Both the position numbers and the translations under genes were made by a program. A DNA stretch of 64,000 bases from positions 3,844,001 through 3,908,000 of the forward strand of contig JYIP02000001.1 in NCBI GenBank assembly GCA_001051155.2. Direction: 5' to 3'. This document shows, one piece after another, positions 33,456 through 46,400 of the stretch. Source of the stretch: Chrysoporthe austroafricana. Its lineage: Eukaryota > Ascomycota > Sordariomycetes > Diaporthales > Cryphonectriaceae. Below the pieces are notes generated by a model. The model made no database searches and was not told the origin of the DNA. It was given only the letters and a program-made list of their open reading frames with translations. Every line of letters starts with the position of its first letter. The first letter of the stretch is position 1.

Positions 33456-33917
33456 GGGGCCATGACGGCCAGAGGCAGTTGAAGCTTCCGAGGGCATTTT
33501 CGGAAGATGAACACATAAGTTGATGACCTTGATCATCTTGGATGGAATCGTTGACGGACCCAGCCCTGACTGCGAGCAGAGTGTTACGAGCTGTTGCAGT
33601 CGGTCAATGGATACGCCAATTACTCTGCCTGCTCTGGTTCATAGCTTCCATTTCTAAGTCTCCTCAAAAACGTATGAACACTCCTTCACTTCTATGTTCT
33701 GATTTTGCTCTGCGTATTTGACTGTTCTTCCTCTGGGTATTTACTTCTACGTATTGTTTTCTCTCCAAACTATAGGCCTCATACAATATGATACGTAATA
33801 CGTTGCCACTACTCTATCCTTTAGTTAATTAAATAATTGTATTCTTGTATTTGACACTACCTATTGTAGCTGAGGGAGAAGTACTACTAACCTCTCCCCC
33901 CCTTCATATATATATTT

Positions 33918-33957
<40 letters not shown>

Positions 33958-35898
33958 CGCGCGCGTGGGTGTGTTGAAACGTAATCAAATTCTACCATGG
34001 GTGTAGCTAGTATTCACGTCTCAGCGCAGAGCACTATTATATATTAAATATTCTTGCTGATTCAGTATTTCTCGCACTGCTGCACCCCTTATCATCAGCG
34101 CGCATGAGGCTATGGCAAAATGGTTCAATGGGCTAAATATGTAATAGAGAAGCTGCTTACGCCTATGACATTCTCTAAAACGAATTTATGGGGCCTGGTA
34201 TAGCTATGGCCAATTAAATAAAGTAGTCTAACTACACTGTAGAGGACTAAGTGCAGAGACAGGTCAGATTAATAGACATCTCCCGTTGCAACTAATACAA
34301 CTACCATGAAGGATACTTTCTTACCAACACTTTAGCGAACGAGTCGCTCCTCTCGCAATTTACTACAAATGGACATGAAGATACAGTGAGCTAGTGAAGA
34401 AGCACAGAGGTGTGGAGTTGCTAAATCAGCATTTATGCCTACTACAATGCAGTGCCGTTCGGCTAGCAGTAAAACATAGGCTTTATCCTAAGGTTCGGGC
34501 CGGTCATATCGAGGATAACTGGTCGAATTAGCGGACTCCAACTACCAAAGACGCTGTCTCCCGGAACGCCTGCTCGCACAGAGCCTGTCTCCCTCTATAT
34601 GCTGTAAACAACTCGTTTTTAGTGAACAGTGAATACCGCGATTTCCGATTGACGGAAAAAAGTTGTAGCAGTGATTTGTACTGTACGAAGTGCCATATCT
34701 ACCAACCTCACGAGGTGGAACTTTGAAGGTCAGGCGGGATAAATTCTGGGTTAACTATTCCCCGACGTCGAGTAACACGTCTTCACTCGCAACTTCCAGC
34801 CACATGCTAAGCCTCGGCTCTTGCGACACAACTTCATGATACTTTCTGCCTTGCTTCCCGCGAATTGTCTGCCTTGTCCTGACGAATCTGATCTCCATTC
34901 CTCGATAGTAGCGCAATCAGTCGCTCCGATGAGGTCACCAACACATTCACATGGGGCGCGGATCCCATTCTAAGTCGAACAACCACCGCACTATATTGGT
35001 CGCTCTCTCTCAAGTGCTTACCGTCAGAACGCGTCTGCTGATAGGAACTAGCATGAACTAATTGTCTAAGGGCCTGGCGACCTCTGCGAAGCGGAAAGAC
35101 AGATGTGATTCTCTGCGATCCCAATCCGCAAATTGTTGCCATTGCCAGATCTGCCGGAATCATTCCTGCAATAGGTGCAATGCTTGTTCGCGTCAATTCT
35201 CGCGTTCGTGTAAAAGCCGCACAGCCTAGCTATCTCCAATGGCACTGTTCGTCTCGAGGCTCGCATTTATCGGCGCTATTGTCTCCCGTGATAGTCCCGT
35301 TGCCATTAACCGTATCCCCACGTCCGACCCCAAATCGGACGGCAGCTGGTATTATGGGGACCCATAGTCCCGCAAGAGGCTTGTCCTTGTTCCAGATGGC
35401 CTTGGACATCCCCGACAGTCTAGATCGTAATAACGTTCCCACGATCTTGACCCTTGGCGAGGCTCCCATATGCCGGCCTCTCGGCGGGCTTATCGTCCTC
35501 GTATTGATTCCACATGGGCCATTCTGTGAGCCGCCTCCCCCAGCGGAAAATCAACAAGACGATGCACATTCCCCACGCACAGCGCTCTTCTAAGCCTGTG
35601 CCCAGGGAATTCCTTCACCGTGTTTTGTCCGAGGCTTCTTGCCCCTGGCTTGTAGTAGACCGCATCCGTCTGCCGTTGACCTAGCCTGCAAAAGGCTGGA
35701 ATAACTATTTGGGAACTTGGCACATTCCCAAATATACTAGCGAGATAAACTTATGGATATTTTGTCGATCTTCCGACCTGCGGACTGTTGCTTGTGATCT
35801 CTCGTCTTCTATCTCGATCGATCCTCGCCCGCTTCTTCACGCTATTCTTCCTCATCAGTACGAAAGACTCGGCCGGTTGCCTTCTCAACAAGGACAAA
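33456..35898. other. AT-richer 2.4 kb intergenic region
   Basis: Between the BBE and P450 genes. It is visibly richer in A/T than the coding regions, especially about 33600-34800, with a long TG repeat at 33922-33953. It may be an eroded repeat or mobile-element remnant, but no terminal repeats or transposase frame could be seen. The P450 promoter should lie at the right end. Confidence 0.5.
33922..33972. repeat. (TG)16 microsatellite grading into CG repeats
   Basis: Sixteen perfect TG units at 33922-33953, followed by an interrupted CG/TG alternation to about 33972. Such alternating purine-pyrimidine DNA can adopt Z-form in vitro; any role here is unknown. Confidence 0.95.
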
Positions 35899-37753
35899 AT
35901 GCGCGGGATCACGGAAGAAATTTTACAAATAGCGTTGCAGCACTGGTTAACAGCAGCCTGCGTGCTACTCGTCGTTTGGTTGGTGAGGAATCGGTATCGC
36001 CATGGACTGAATAAGTATCCTGGCCCTTTCTTGGCCTCCTTGACGGACTGGTGGCGCTTCATCGATGTCTGGCACCGGAGGCCCGAGATCACACACATCA
36101 AGTTGCATGAGAAACACGGAAATGTGGTACGGCTCGGGCCAAATACGCTCTCGTTTGCGGATCCGGTGGCTCTAAAGGCGATATACGGGCTGAACAAGGG
36201 TTTCGTGAAGGTGAGTACCTCCTCCCAGGGCATGTTTAAGATGTCGATCTTGGCTGATTCGATGCGTCGGCGACATCAGTCGGACTTCTATGTAGTTCAA
36301 CAATCTGTCGTCAAGGGACACTCGCTCCAAAGCTTGTTCAGCACGGTCGACAATGACTTCCATCAGCAGTTTCGCCGCTGTGTGAATTCCGCCTTTGCCA
36401 TGTCAGCACTGGTGCAGTACGAGCCATTCATAGACAATACTACCAAACTCTTTCTCGAGAAGACGCAGGAGTTGTTCGTGAACAACCCACAAGGCTGCGA
36501 CTTCACCCGCTGGCTGCAGTTCTACGCCTTCGACGTCATCGGCGAGATCACCTACAGCAAGCGTCACGGCTTCGTAGAGAGGAACGAGGACATCGACGGG
36601 ATCGTTGCGTACCTGACATGGCTCTTCAACTACGTAGCGCCTGTGAGTCCACCGCCTATCACACATCACACTGGAGGGAGCTCCAATCTTGCTGACAGCT
36701 GTCCAGGTCGGACAAATTCCCATCCTTGACAAGATCTTCCTCAAGAATCCCATTTACCTCAAGCTCTCCGACTGGGGCATCGTGGACGCGACCTTTCCCG
36801 TCGCCAAGTTCGCCCGTGCCCGCATGGCCGAACGTCTTCCAGACCTCGAGAGCGAGGGAAAGGGCACCATCCTCCCCACTTCCGCTCCCAAGAAGAAACC
36901 CACGCTCGACCTGCTCTCTAAGTTCCTCGCGGCACAGGAGTCCCGCCCTGAGTTTATGACCGACACACTCGTGCAGACAATGGCCGTGTCGATGGCGTTC
37001 GCTGGTAGCGAGACCACGGCTATCAGTCTCGGTTCTGTGTTCTACTATCTGCTCCGCAACCCGATCACCATGCGGAAGCTTCAGGCAGAGCTTGATGAGG
37101 CTGGGAAGCGGGGTCTGTTCCAGGACAATGAGACCGGTCTCGTCACCTGGCACGAGAGCCAGCAGCTCGAGTATCTAGATGCGGTTGTGAAGGAGGCCTT
37201 CCGCATGCATCCAGCTCCCGGCCTACCGCTTGAGCGCATCGTCCCACCACAGGGTGTAGAGATCGCGGGACGCTCGATTCCCGGGGGGACGATCGTGGGA
37301 TGTTCTGCATGGGTGATCCACCGCAACAAGGAGATCTTTGGGGAGGATGTTGACGTCTTCCGCCCTGAAAGGTGGCTGGTGGATGAGACGAAGGACAAAA
37401 AGGACGAGGAGGCGCGGATCAAGGAGATGACAGGCACTATGCTGCAGTTCGGCATGGGTAGCCGAACATGTATTGGAAAGAACATCAGCTTGATGGAGAT
37501 TTACAAGGTGGTGCCGAGTTTGTTGAGGAGGTTCGAGGTGAGTTCATCCTCTCTGTCAATGTTTATAAGCTGGCCGAGCGCTAGTATACTAATTCCTGTC
37601 TTTCTGCAGATCGACTTCCAGGATTCAAACCGAGATTGGAAGCTCTGCAACTCGTGGTTCGTCAAGCAAACGGACTTCTGGACAAAGTTCTCACTACGAG
37701 ATATACGACAGCCTGAGACCGAGGCGTTGACTGAGAAACAGATGAGCGCTTGA
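35899..37753 (+). CDS. Cytochrome P450 monooxygenase
   Basis: Exons 35899-36210, 36280-36642, 36707-37537 and 37610-37753, all phase 0, give 549 residues. An N-terminal membrane anchor (about 15-33, LTAACVLLVVWLV) is followed by the proline-rich hinge KYPGPF, so it should be an ER-bound microsomal P450. The I-helix has AFAGSETT (about 324), the K-helix EAFR (about 388) and the heme loop FGMGSRTCIGKNIS with the axial Cys near 480. The general pattern resembles the fungal pisatin-demethylase/benzoate-hydroxylase-like group, but the substrate cannot be assigned. Intron 1 (69 nt) is a multiple of three without a stop, so retention would insert 23 residues. It is flanked by BBE and DUF829 genes on the same strand. 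Confidence 0.93.
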
Positions 37754-38635
37754 TGAAGTGGAAGCAATGTTTGAGAAGGTAATGACATTTCTGGTCAATA
37801 TGTAAACGTATGGTCTATGGGTCGATTCCGCACAGGAAGTGTTCAGATTGCGTCGTTACCAGATTGTGAAGCAGTGTGACAAAATAATGATGTTCCGCTT
37901 ATAGAATGAGTTGTGGTTTTTATAGAATGTATGTATCCTCAGTTAATGATGTTACGAGACTTTAATCGGAGTTGTGAGAAGACGGGTTTTCAAGCTGACT
38001 ACGAAGAACACTGGAAGTGAAGAGATTGGGAAACATGTGTAAAAGTATTGTCACCTTTGCTCGGCGGTACCTTCTCAGTACTAGGTAATACCATTGATAA
38101 GCGTCCGTTCATAGCTGGAAGCTCGCGCTCTAGGATACCTTTTTCTGGGGATGTAATTATTTGTTGAAATAGCGCTGTACCTCTCTCTGCTTCCTTTGTT
38201 GATGATGCTTCAGCTTCTTATATAGGTTATAATCTGCGCGCCACAGGACTTCTTAAACATGCTATTATTCATTCATCTGAACATAGAACCAACTGGATGA
38301 TGGACTGAATTTAGTCAAAGGTGTCCATCACTTCTAAAGGAAGAGAGACGACAAGAACGACGTTCCCGTGGTAGACAGAATTCGAGTCTCCATCTTCATC
38401 AGAGAATGCAGTCTTACATTGCTGCCATCCATAGCCATCAGGAACGAGCGAATTTGAAAATACGTGCTGCATCGCATCGTGCATATATTCAATGCCGAGG
38501 CTACGTCTCAGGCATGCGCAGCGTAATTAATGTAGGGTCCGACCTCAACAAAAACGACTTGCAGTTGTGTAGGTTACCAAATATCTAAGTAATTGATTAT
38601 CGAAAAGTCACCCCGATTCCCTTCCTCATATAAGA
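37754..38635. other. Intergenic region P450 / DUF829
   Basis: 882 bp with no protein-like frame. It is A/T-richer than the flanking exons and is expected to hold the P450 3' UTR and the next promoter. Confidence 0.6.
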
Positions 38636-39575
38636 ATGGACCTCACGCCACTAGGGAACAATATCTTCCTCTCTGAGCCTGCATCGGCCGGAGACAACTC
38701 GCAAGGCGAATCCGCAAGTAGAGACGGAAGACCGCCATCCCTCATTATCCTGTGCACCTGGCTCGGCGGCTCAACAACACGCCGCGTCGCCAAGTACGTC
38801 TCCGGCTACCGTCAGCTCTACCCCGGCGCGACCATCCTCCTGATCCGCACCGTCTTCGCCGACATATCAGTCCGCACGTCCAGCGCCGTCCGGGCCTGGC
38901 TCGCGCCGGCCCGCGAGGTCCTCGCCCGCTTCCTCTCCCGCCAGGAACGACAACCCCCGCAGGCGGGCGTGCTCCTCCATGTCTTCTCCCACGGCGGCTG
39001 CAGCACGGCCGTCCAGCTCGTGGCCTCGCTGCCCAGGCCCGCCAGGTCACGGCTCCACGAGCGCCTGGGCCTCGTCGCCTTCGACTCGTGTCCCGCCGGC
39101 GACTCGTTCCGCAGCGCCTACCGGGCGACCCTGCTCTCCCTCCCGCCCCAGCTCCCCTTCCAGGTGGTCGGCAGGCCGGCCGCGTACGGCGCCGTGTCGC
39201 TCGCCCGGGGCCTGCAGGCCGCCGGGCTGGTGCGCTCCGTGCGGGATCTGCGGCGCCGTGTTCGGGCGGGCGGCGCGGCGACTGTATCTGTTCTCGGATG
39301 GTGACCGCCTGGTGCGGTCGGAGGATGTCGTGTCACATGCGCGGGGCGCGGAGCAGAAGGGGTATGGGGTGAGCATGGTGAGGTTCCCAGGCGCGGCGCA
39401 TTGCGCGTTGGTTGTGGAGGACGCTGAACGCTATTGGAAAGCCATACAAGATCACTGGGTAGAGGGGGGCACGGCTCGTAGGGCTGTGGGGGTGGACGGA
39501 ATTGCTTTAGCGAAGTTGCAACGCGTCACACATGAACGGTTGCCATTCTTCTCCGGTACGCAAGACGGCGATTAA
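38636..39575 (+). pseudogene. DUF829 / TMEM53 / PaxU-like protein, broken by a frameshift
   Basis: From ATG 38636 the frame encodes a DUF829-type alpha/beta-hydrolase-like protein (LIILCTWLGGSTTRRVAKYV, HVFSHGGCSTAVQL with a nucleophile-elbow-like position, GLVAFDSCP). It stops at TGA 39302-39304 after 222 residues. The expected C-terminal part (RRLYLFSDGDRLVRSEDV, then VRFPGAAHCALVVEDAERYW) is encoded in the next frame to TGA at 39573-39575. The switch lies in very GC-rich sequence at about 39245-39290 and equals one extra base or two missing bases. No GT-AG pair there restores the frame. It may be a true mutation or a base-calling error. PaxU-type genes occur in indole-diterpene clusters, but DUF829 proteins are also widespread outside them. 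Confidence 0.8.
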
Positions 39576-39781
39576 GAAGCTCTAAGTTGTTGTTGCCCGC
39601 TCCCCGCGGGGTTTGTTCAAATATATACTCAAGAAGCGAAGCCGGCCGTAATCCAGCATCTTATCCTTCATGTCTACATAACGAATATCGCTCACCAAAT
39701 GGGTATCTCCTCTTGCGTGACAGCTCTAATCCCCATCCGCTTTGAATTGCGCCCCAGGGGGCCGATAGACAAGTGCTCGCC

Positions 39782-42700
39782 TTATAGAGACCCAACGCCC
39801 CTATCCTCTAAGCTCTCATCCCAGCCACCCGTCTCGAGCAGCCACTCCCCTACCATCTCCTTGACATTCCCGATTCTCTCGCCAAGGGCGCTCCGCCACT
39901 GCTCCTGGACGACGCGGACCTTCTCCTTGAGATCATCCGTCAGCCGCTGACCCTCCTCCCTCTTAAAGACGTCTACGTCGTCCTTGCTCCTGCCGCTCTC
40001 TTCTTCCATCACCCGCGCACGGGCCACGAGCACCGTCTCGTTGACTTCGTGAAGGAGGCAGAACAGGTTCGTCTGGGACTCGATGAATTGGTACGTGCTC
40101 TTCTCGGCGTGCAGAAGGAGGCTGTAGAAGTACTGTAGCGGGTGGTCGAGGTATGAGGGGTTCTCCACGATCTCGGACTGAGGAATCTGGATGCGGAAGT
40201 CGGCGAGAGACCTGCCTCTGGCATTCTGCCTGCTGCTCCCGGGACCGTCGTTGACGTCCGGGACGGGGCTGGGCCCCAGCGGGACGCCGTCGAGAAGCCC
40301 GCAGAGCGGCGGCGCGATATCCCAGAACGCAGACAGCTGCACCTCGACGCCTCGCACGACATTCTCCTCCACCACGTCGCGGAACTCGCTCGTCCGCTGG
40401 AGCACCTCGCCCGCGAAGGCCAGGGCCCGTTTCCCGGCGTCCTCGGCGAAGAAGGCGGTCGCGTGCGCCAGCTTCTCCTCGTTGCCGGCAAGCCGGTATG
40501 GCGTGATGACCATCTCGCGGTATCGGTCGTTGCGGTCCGAGAGCAGGTCATACACGGCGCGGTGGAGCACTTCGCGGGTCTCGAAGATCCATTTGAGGAG
40601 GGTCAGCTTCTCCAGTAACTCGGGCTGTTCGTCGCCCTCTTCCTGGGGCATGTTCGGATCAGGTTTGCGGGTCTCGACGAACAGGCGGGAACGGAGTTCG
40701 TCGAAGAGCTGCGTGGCTTTGGTGATGCGGGCCGTCAGAAGGTCATTGAGAGGCACCACCACTTCTGTTTGGAATCGGTCGAAGTCCTTCTTTTCCAGCT
40801 CCTTGGAGGTTTGCTTCTCGCTGTCGTTAGAGTCGGCCTCGATGGCAGCTGCTTCCGCGTACGTCATTCGTCCTAGGCTGATCTCCTGTTGCAGGTTCTG
40901 GCGAAGGGCCTGGCGCCGTTTGTTGGCCGCCTCGCTAGCCTCATCGTGCATGGCGCGGCTGTCATGGTTGAAGCGGGTCTTGGTCGCGTCTACCTCGGAT
41001 AAGTCGCTCAGCGTGCGGACGGACGCCCGGATGTCGCTTAGCTCTGGGTGGTTGTTGTTGACGGCTGGGTGATGGCGAGGGTACGGAGGCGGAAGTGTGA
41101 CAAGCCTCGATACGTCAAGGTAATTAGGGTTTGGGGTATTTGGTAGAGACAGCACGGGCTGAGCGCTGTAGGTTTGATGATAAATCTGCTCTGCTGGTGA
41201 CTCGTGCCATCCTTGCTTCTCTGGCGGGTACTCGTTCGAAGACCGCCCGCCCAGGCTCTCAACTGGACTGTCCGTCCACTGAAGTGCCTCCCGAGCTTCT
41301 TTCGGCACGCTCATGTACTTAGACTCCCGTTTGGATCTCTCCCATTTTGTTGAGTCTCCGGATGAAGCCGATTCCCACCACCGGCTAGCCGGTCGCCCAC
41401 GAGAGTCGTCGTCATGCCTGTCGCTAACGCTCATGCTTAGGATCGGTGAAAGAGATGGTCGGAAGGCAGCGTTGTAGTTTGCACCCCCGGGGGCCGGACC
41501 GCTGGGGGTAACAGGAACAGCATCCGCAGACGTGGGAGCTGAACTCGACTCCGCAAAGTCCGAGGCTTCGCCGTGGTGGATTGATCCCACAGAGCCACGA
41601 TGTGACCTATTGGGCTCCGATGATTGCGGCGTCCACTCGCTTCCCTGCGACGCTGTTGACTCCCGTCTACTCGACATTGGGCGGAAGAGGTCACGGGTCA
41701 GATCGAAAATCTCAGATCCCATCGCGCCGATGGCAGATGAGTACCGCTCCCTCCTGATCCTGGACTCGCTGACGATGAAGTCAGCGAAGAGCCGTACTCT
41801 TTCCGAGTCGTCGGTAGCTGCGGCCTCTCTCTGGGCAAACGCCTGAAACCTCTCAACGGTGTGATGACAGAACTGCTCGGGGTTCTGCCGAATCACCGAA
41901 TCCCGAGTCGTAGAAACAGACTTTGAAGACAGCGGGGTGACAAGCCCGTGTCCTACCTTCGGCGTCGACCTCGAAACAGAACGGCTGCGGGGTGGCGGTG
42001 TGGGCAAGGCCTTGGGCGCTAACGACGAAGAGTCTCCGGAGGCCCTCGATGGCCGGGGAGAGAAGGGAGTTGCAGATGTCTCCATCTTGGGCGTCTTCCT
42101 AGCTGATTCTGTGGCTCTCGGTGTCGATCCGCTATTCTCCTCATCCTTATCGTCAGCCGGTGAATCTCCGGTCCGCGGTGTAGTTTGTGTCTGCTCGCCA
42201 CTCCTGGGCGTCCTTTTCCCTTGCGTCGTTCTCTTCGTATAACCACTAGACGAAGATGGAATGACAATGTCCTCCATATTCGAAATTGAAGCATCAATGG
42301 ACGAACGGGAGCCTCTCGTCCGGCTCTCGTTCCGCCTCTCTCGAAGAGTCTTGTCACCCCGCGTGGCATTCGCCCTGTTCAATCCAGCACTTGGACTAGC
42401 GGTTGCCGATGCCGGGTCCGGGGTACCGGAATTCCTATCGACGCTGGTGCGGTCGACAGGAGGCGAGTCTTGCCGCGGAGACTCGTGTACTTGAGCCTGT
42501 CGATTGGACCGATCCTCGTCGACCCAGTTGGCAGGGGTAGGTGGCACCGGGCCTAAAGCAGTGACACCGCTCGGCGGTGGCCGACGCGTGGGTGGTGAGG
42601 CGATAGGCTCACTACTGCTTGGAAAGTTTCTACTCGCGCTTTGCGAGCGCGACTGCGAAGGCGGTGGACCGGGAGGTGGCGGTGGCAGCGGGATGATTTG

Positions 42701-43485
42701 ATCCCATCTCGTCTGGGATGCTGAGCGTGACCTAGCCGAAGTGGGCGTGTCGATGGCGCCAGTGGACGCGGCTCGCCGGGCGGACGGCGGAGCACTTGGG
42801 GACGAAGGGTCATCGTGAGGCCTCTGAGGTGGGAGCTGCGGGATGTGGATGGTGGGTGGGTTCGGACGAGAGACTGGCGGGCCCCAGCCAGGGCGGTGAC
42901 CAGAGCCAATGACCTTAGGCGATGTGACCGGTTCAGGCTCCCTCCTTCTGCTCAGAGATGGGAAGCCGAACCTCCGTTCCCGCGATGAGCCTCTGCCGTT
43001 TGGTGGTGGCGGGAAGGACTGGTTATTTGAGGCATCTGGTGACGGGCGATGTACGGTGGGCAGTGGGGCTCTTGACAGATGCATATTGGCGGTGGGAGAG
43101 CCGTCAAAAGCCACACTGCTTTGTCCCTGGTTCCGTGGAGGAGAGTAGGGAGGAGGAAGAGGAGAGCCTTTTGTATATATATCAGTCGACACGACTCGAT
43201 GCACCAAGTGCTGACATAACGAAAGAATTATATACCATTTGGATCTGGAGAGCTCAATTGCTGCGCCGGCACCCTTTCAAGGTTTGGCCCCGGCATGGGC
43301 GAAGGAATCCATTGCTGCGGGTTGTACGGCTGAATAGCGCTGGCCGGAGTCGATGCGTTATAGGAATTCGAGCTGAACGACACGGCTGAGACAGGCGTAT
43401 TCGAGTGCTGAGAAAAGCCACCCAGCGATGTCAATAACGGATTTAACCTCTGGCGCAGCCGCGACCCATCGCGGTTGTCACTCAT
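39782..43485 (-). CDS. Large disordered / C-terminally helical fungal protein of unknown function
   Basis: Exons 43236-43485 and 39782-43167 join in phase (68 nt intron) to 1211 residues starting MSDNRDGSRLRQRLNPLLTS. I do not recognise a named family. The first ~450 residues are Pro/Ser/Arg-rich and probably disordered. A compact segment follows at about 465-540 (ERFQAFAQREAAATDDSERV, then IVSESRIRRERYSSAIGAMG). The C-terminal ~400 residues are charged and helical (FDRFQTEVVVPLNDLLTARI; LLKWIFETREVLHRAVYDLL; NETVLVARARVMEEESGRS) and suggest coiled-coil or helical-bundle packing. No transmembrane segment or signal peptide is seen. The architecture (disordered scaffold plus helical end) resembles cytoskeletal or polarity adaptors, which is only an analogy. 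Confidence 0.85.
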
Positions 43486-46400
43486 CGTGACTGATCTGAC
43501 GGGCGCACGGTTGACCTCGGCCTCTCACTGCGGCAGCGCATAGGACCCGTCGGAGATCGAGTGCGCTGCGGGCGGGACAGCAGGAACTGAGGCGATTCAG
43601 GCCCCGGACAGGCAGTATTGCGCCTCGAAGCGGCTCGCTGTGGTCCTCCCGGACGCGCTCCGTATCCTCCTGCACGACCTGCCAGGGTGCTGTCTTTGGT
43701 CGACGCCGCCAAGAAGATCCAAGCAGCGGATGCGGGGAGGGGAGAGGACGCAACCTGGTCTGCAGCAGAAGCGGCGTGGTAGACGTGACGAGGACGCGAA
43801 GAGCAGAGAGGCAGCAGATAGAGGAGAGTGAAAAAGAGGTGGTGAGAATCGGGCCTATGACTGAAGATCCCGGCACTGGGAACCCTCCCCCTTGGGTAAG
43901 GTGTTAAAACGCCCCCGGTACCGACGTCCTGGGGTGGCCTTCGAACGGGTCGCCGCCCTGGGGGTCGGGTGGATCGCCTGGGCTGGTTGCAACCTTGCTC
44001 CGGAAGCCCGTGAAGGGTTGACCTCGAATGCGTGCGTCCAAGTCCCAGGCTGAAGCCTGCAGCTGCCTAACCGGAATAGCCAGCAGGCCAGATGCTGCTA
44101 GCAGCATATAGTCGGGGAGGAAGAAGAGGCGTGGCGTGTCCAGTCAGGCGAGGAGTAGGACGAGAAGTCAGGTGAACGGATACATGGAGGAAAAGCCATG
44201 CATAGTCCCGGCCCTGGACAGACGAGGCAAGCGCCTCGGTGATAGGCTCGTGCTATCTATCGGCGTGATGTTCAAGGCGAGTGAGCGCCGCACATTGGCT
44301 CGGCTGCCACGGGTGAACTTCAACAATCCTCTCGTCGATGAACGCCTCTGGAACCGGCCAATGCAACACCCCTCACGGCACGGCCTTGGGGGTCGGCAGC
44401 CTGCATGATACCGGAATCGGTCTTAGTCGTCGAGCTCGTCGCAAGGCTCCATCGCTCGGGAATTTCCATGAGAGCTGCTACTCAGTACCATGCCTACTTA
44501 CCCAGTACGGCACTATGATATGCACCTGGGCCAGCGGAACCCCCCGCGTGGGAGGCGTGATTGGAGGGGCCAGCGTGCCATGCAGATGTACCAGCATGCA
44601 CACAGATCTATTCTTAGATACTGTCAAAACGTGCAGGTGTCGCCTCATTCGCTGCCGACTTGTAGTGGGGAGGTTTGTTCGGCGCTTAGAGGGCGAGATG
44701 CCGTTCGCCAGATGTGACCAGTCTTTTGTACTATGCGCGCATTGAGCTGCGAGGGAATCAGGCCTAACCGAGACCGGCCTAGCCGGCTTTGAGCTCGACC
44801 TGCCCAGTACTTACCGGTGCCACATACTGAGCAGAAAAGCATCACGAGTACCGCGGCATGCCAGGGACAAGGGTCCAGGGGCCCCTGTCCTGCTGCAAGG
44901 GGATCCCATCCCGCCATGCTCGGCTGCAACAACGCCTCTCAACGTCGCCCCTCATCACCTGGACCTGGGCTCCGGCGCACACCGCAACCAGTGCTTTGAC
45001 AGCGACGGCGTGCCCTCATGCAAACGTCGCCAGGAAATTTACGGTTCATGCGAAGCTCAGATGCGACACCACGAAGCTGTCAGACTGCAGGAGCGGCACG
45101 CTCCGTCTGACTGCCCTGCCTACAGCACTGGCCCAGTATGCAAGACGACTCTGACCGGAGAGGCTGGCTTCCGGTCAGTCTGGGTGACCACTGGTATAAA
45201 CCTGCTGACTACACCGATATTTCTGTCCCAGTGCGTCGATGGAACCAGATTTTCCCGGAGGTCAGGTCTACATCTTTGGCTGGATGCCTCGACAGCTCAA
45301 CCCGGACGGGACACCCGGCGACTGAAAGTCTACGAGCTGAGCTCTTGATTCGTCGTATAATATGCGAGGAGTTGTTCCCGTTGCGAAAATAGCCACGGAC
45401 CGTTCGTCTTCCGCTCGACGACACTTTTTTTCTGAATCCATCCTCTTGATCCTATCTGGGGTCTTTGATACCTGGTTGTTGTCAAAGCTGAGCATTAGAG
45501 CCGAGTGAGACATCTGTGCGTCGATATTTTCGTCCCACCATCAACTGGGTTCCTGAGCACAACGGTAGCCGCCGCATTGGATATTGAACTCTATTCATAG
45601 AAGCGTCCTTCTCTTGTCGACCTGTGATAACCCTTATTGCCCTTGAACCTAGACTTCCGGAACGGATAATATCCTCGAGGCCCTCTAAGATCCATGGTCC
45701 GCAAGGGACTCTTCACCTTGACGACTGCGCGCCACCGGCTCCTAAAATAGAATCACAGTGTGGGGCGGCTGCTCGATTCCCTGCTTCCATCACTACTACT
45801 TCTGTATGACACCAGCCCGGCCCAGCATGAGTGGACCCAGATGCAAACTCTGGCATGTGTCGTCCGGTCGGGTCGGGCCCGCTTTGCTGGGTGGACAGGC
45901 CATTCAAGCTCTGCCCGACCGCCCTTTCCTCGATACATTTGCGGTCTGCCCGAGCAACGAGTCGGCCATGGCATGGCCCTGGCATGTACCTGACGGGCAG
46001 ACACGGACGTACTGCTGTGTATGTACGGATCCATCCCGACAGCACGGATCGGTAGCGCCCCGTGGCAGGCCTGCTAGTCTCCGTTGCATTGCTTTATATA
46101 GAACCCACCGCACAGTAGATGTGCCTAGTCGATAAAGTCTCCTCATCTCGCGGGAGGGGAAAGGGGGGTACTACGTACGCTCCGGCGCTTCGCGTGCTCT
46201 GATGGCAGGCGCCCCTGAGATTTCTCACCGGCCAGGGAAGAAGCCGCCCAGCTGAAGCCCGCCTAGAGGTCACTCGGCGCCGTCCGTATGTACACAAAGT
46301 CCACAGAGATCTGACAACGTGTCCGTCCCCCCGGGCACTGATCATTAGACCTATTTCGGATGAATCCTCCAGCTGCTGTACTGGAACGGTGTCACTGCAG

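Noticed and set aside
35105..35593. 162-codon frame upstream of the P450
   Set aside because: No motif, starts shortly before several overlapping frames on the other strand, and lies in an A/T-richer spacer.
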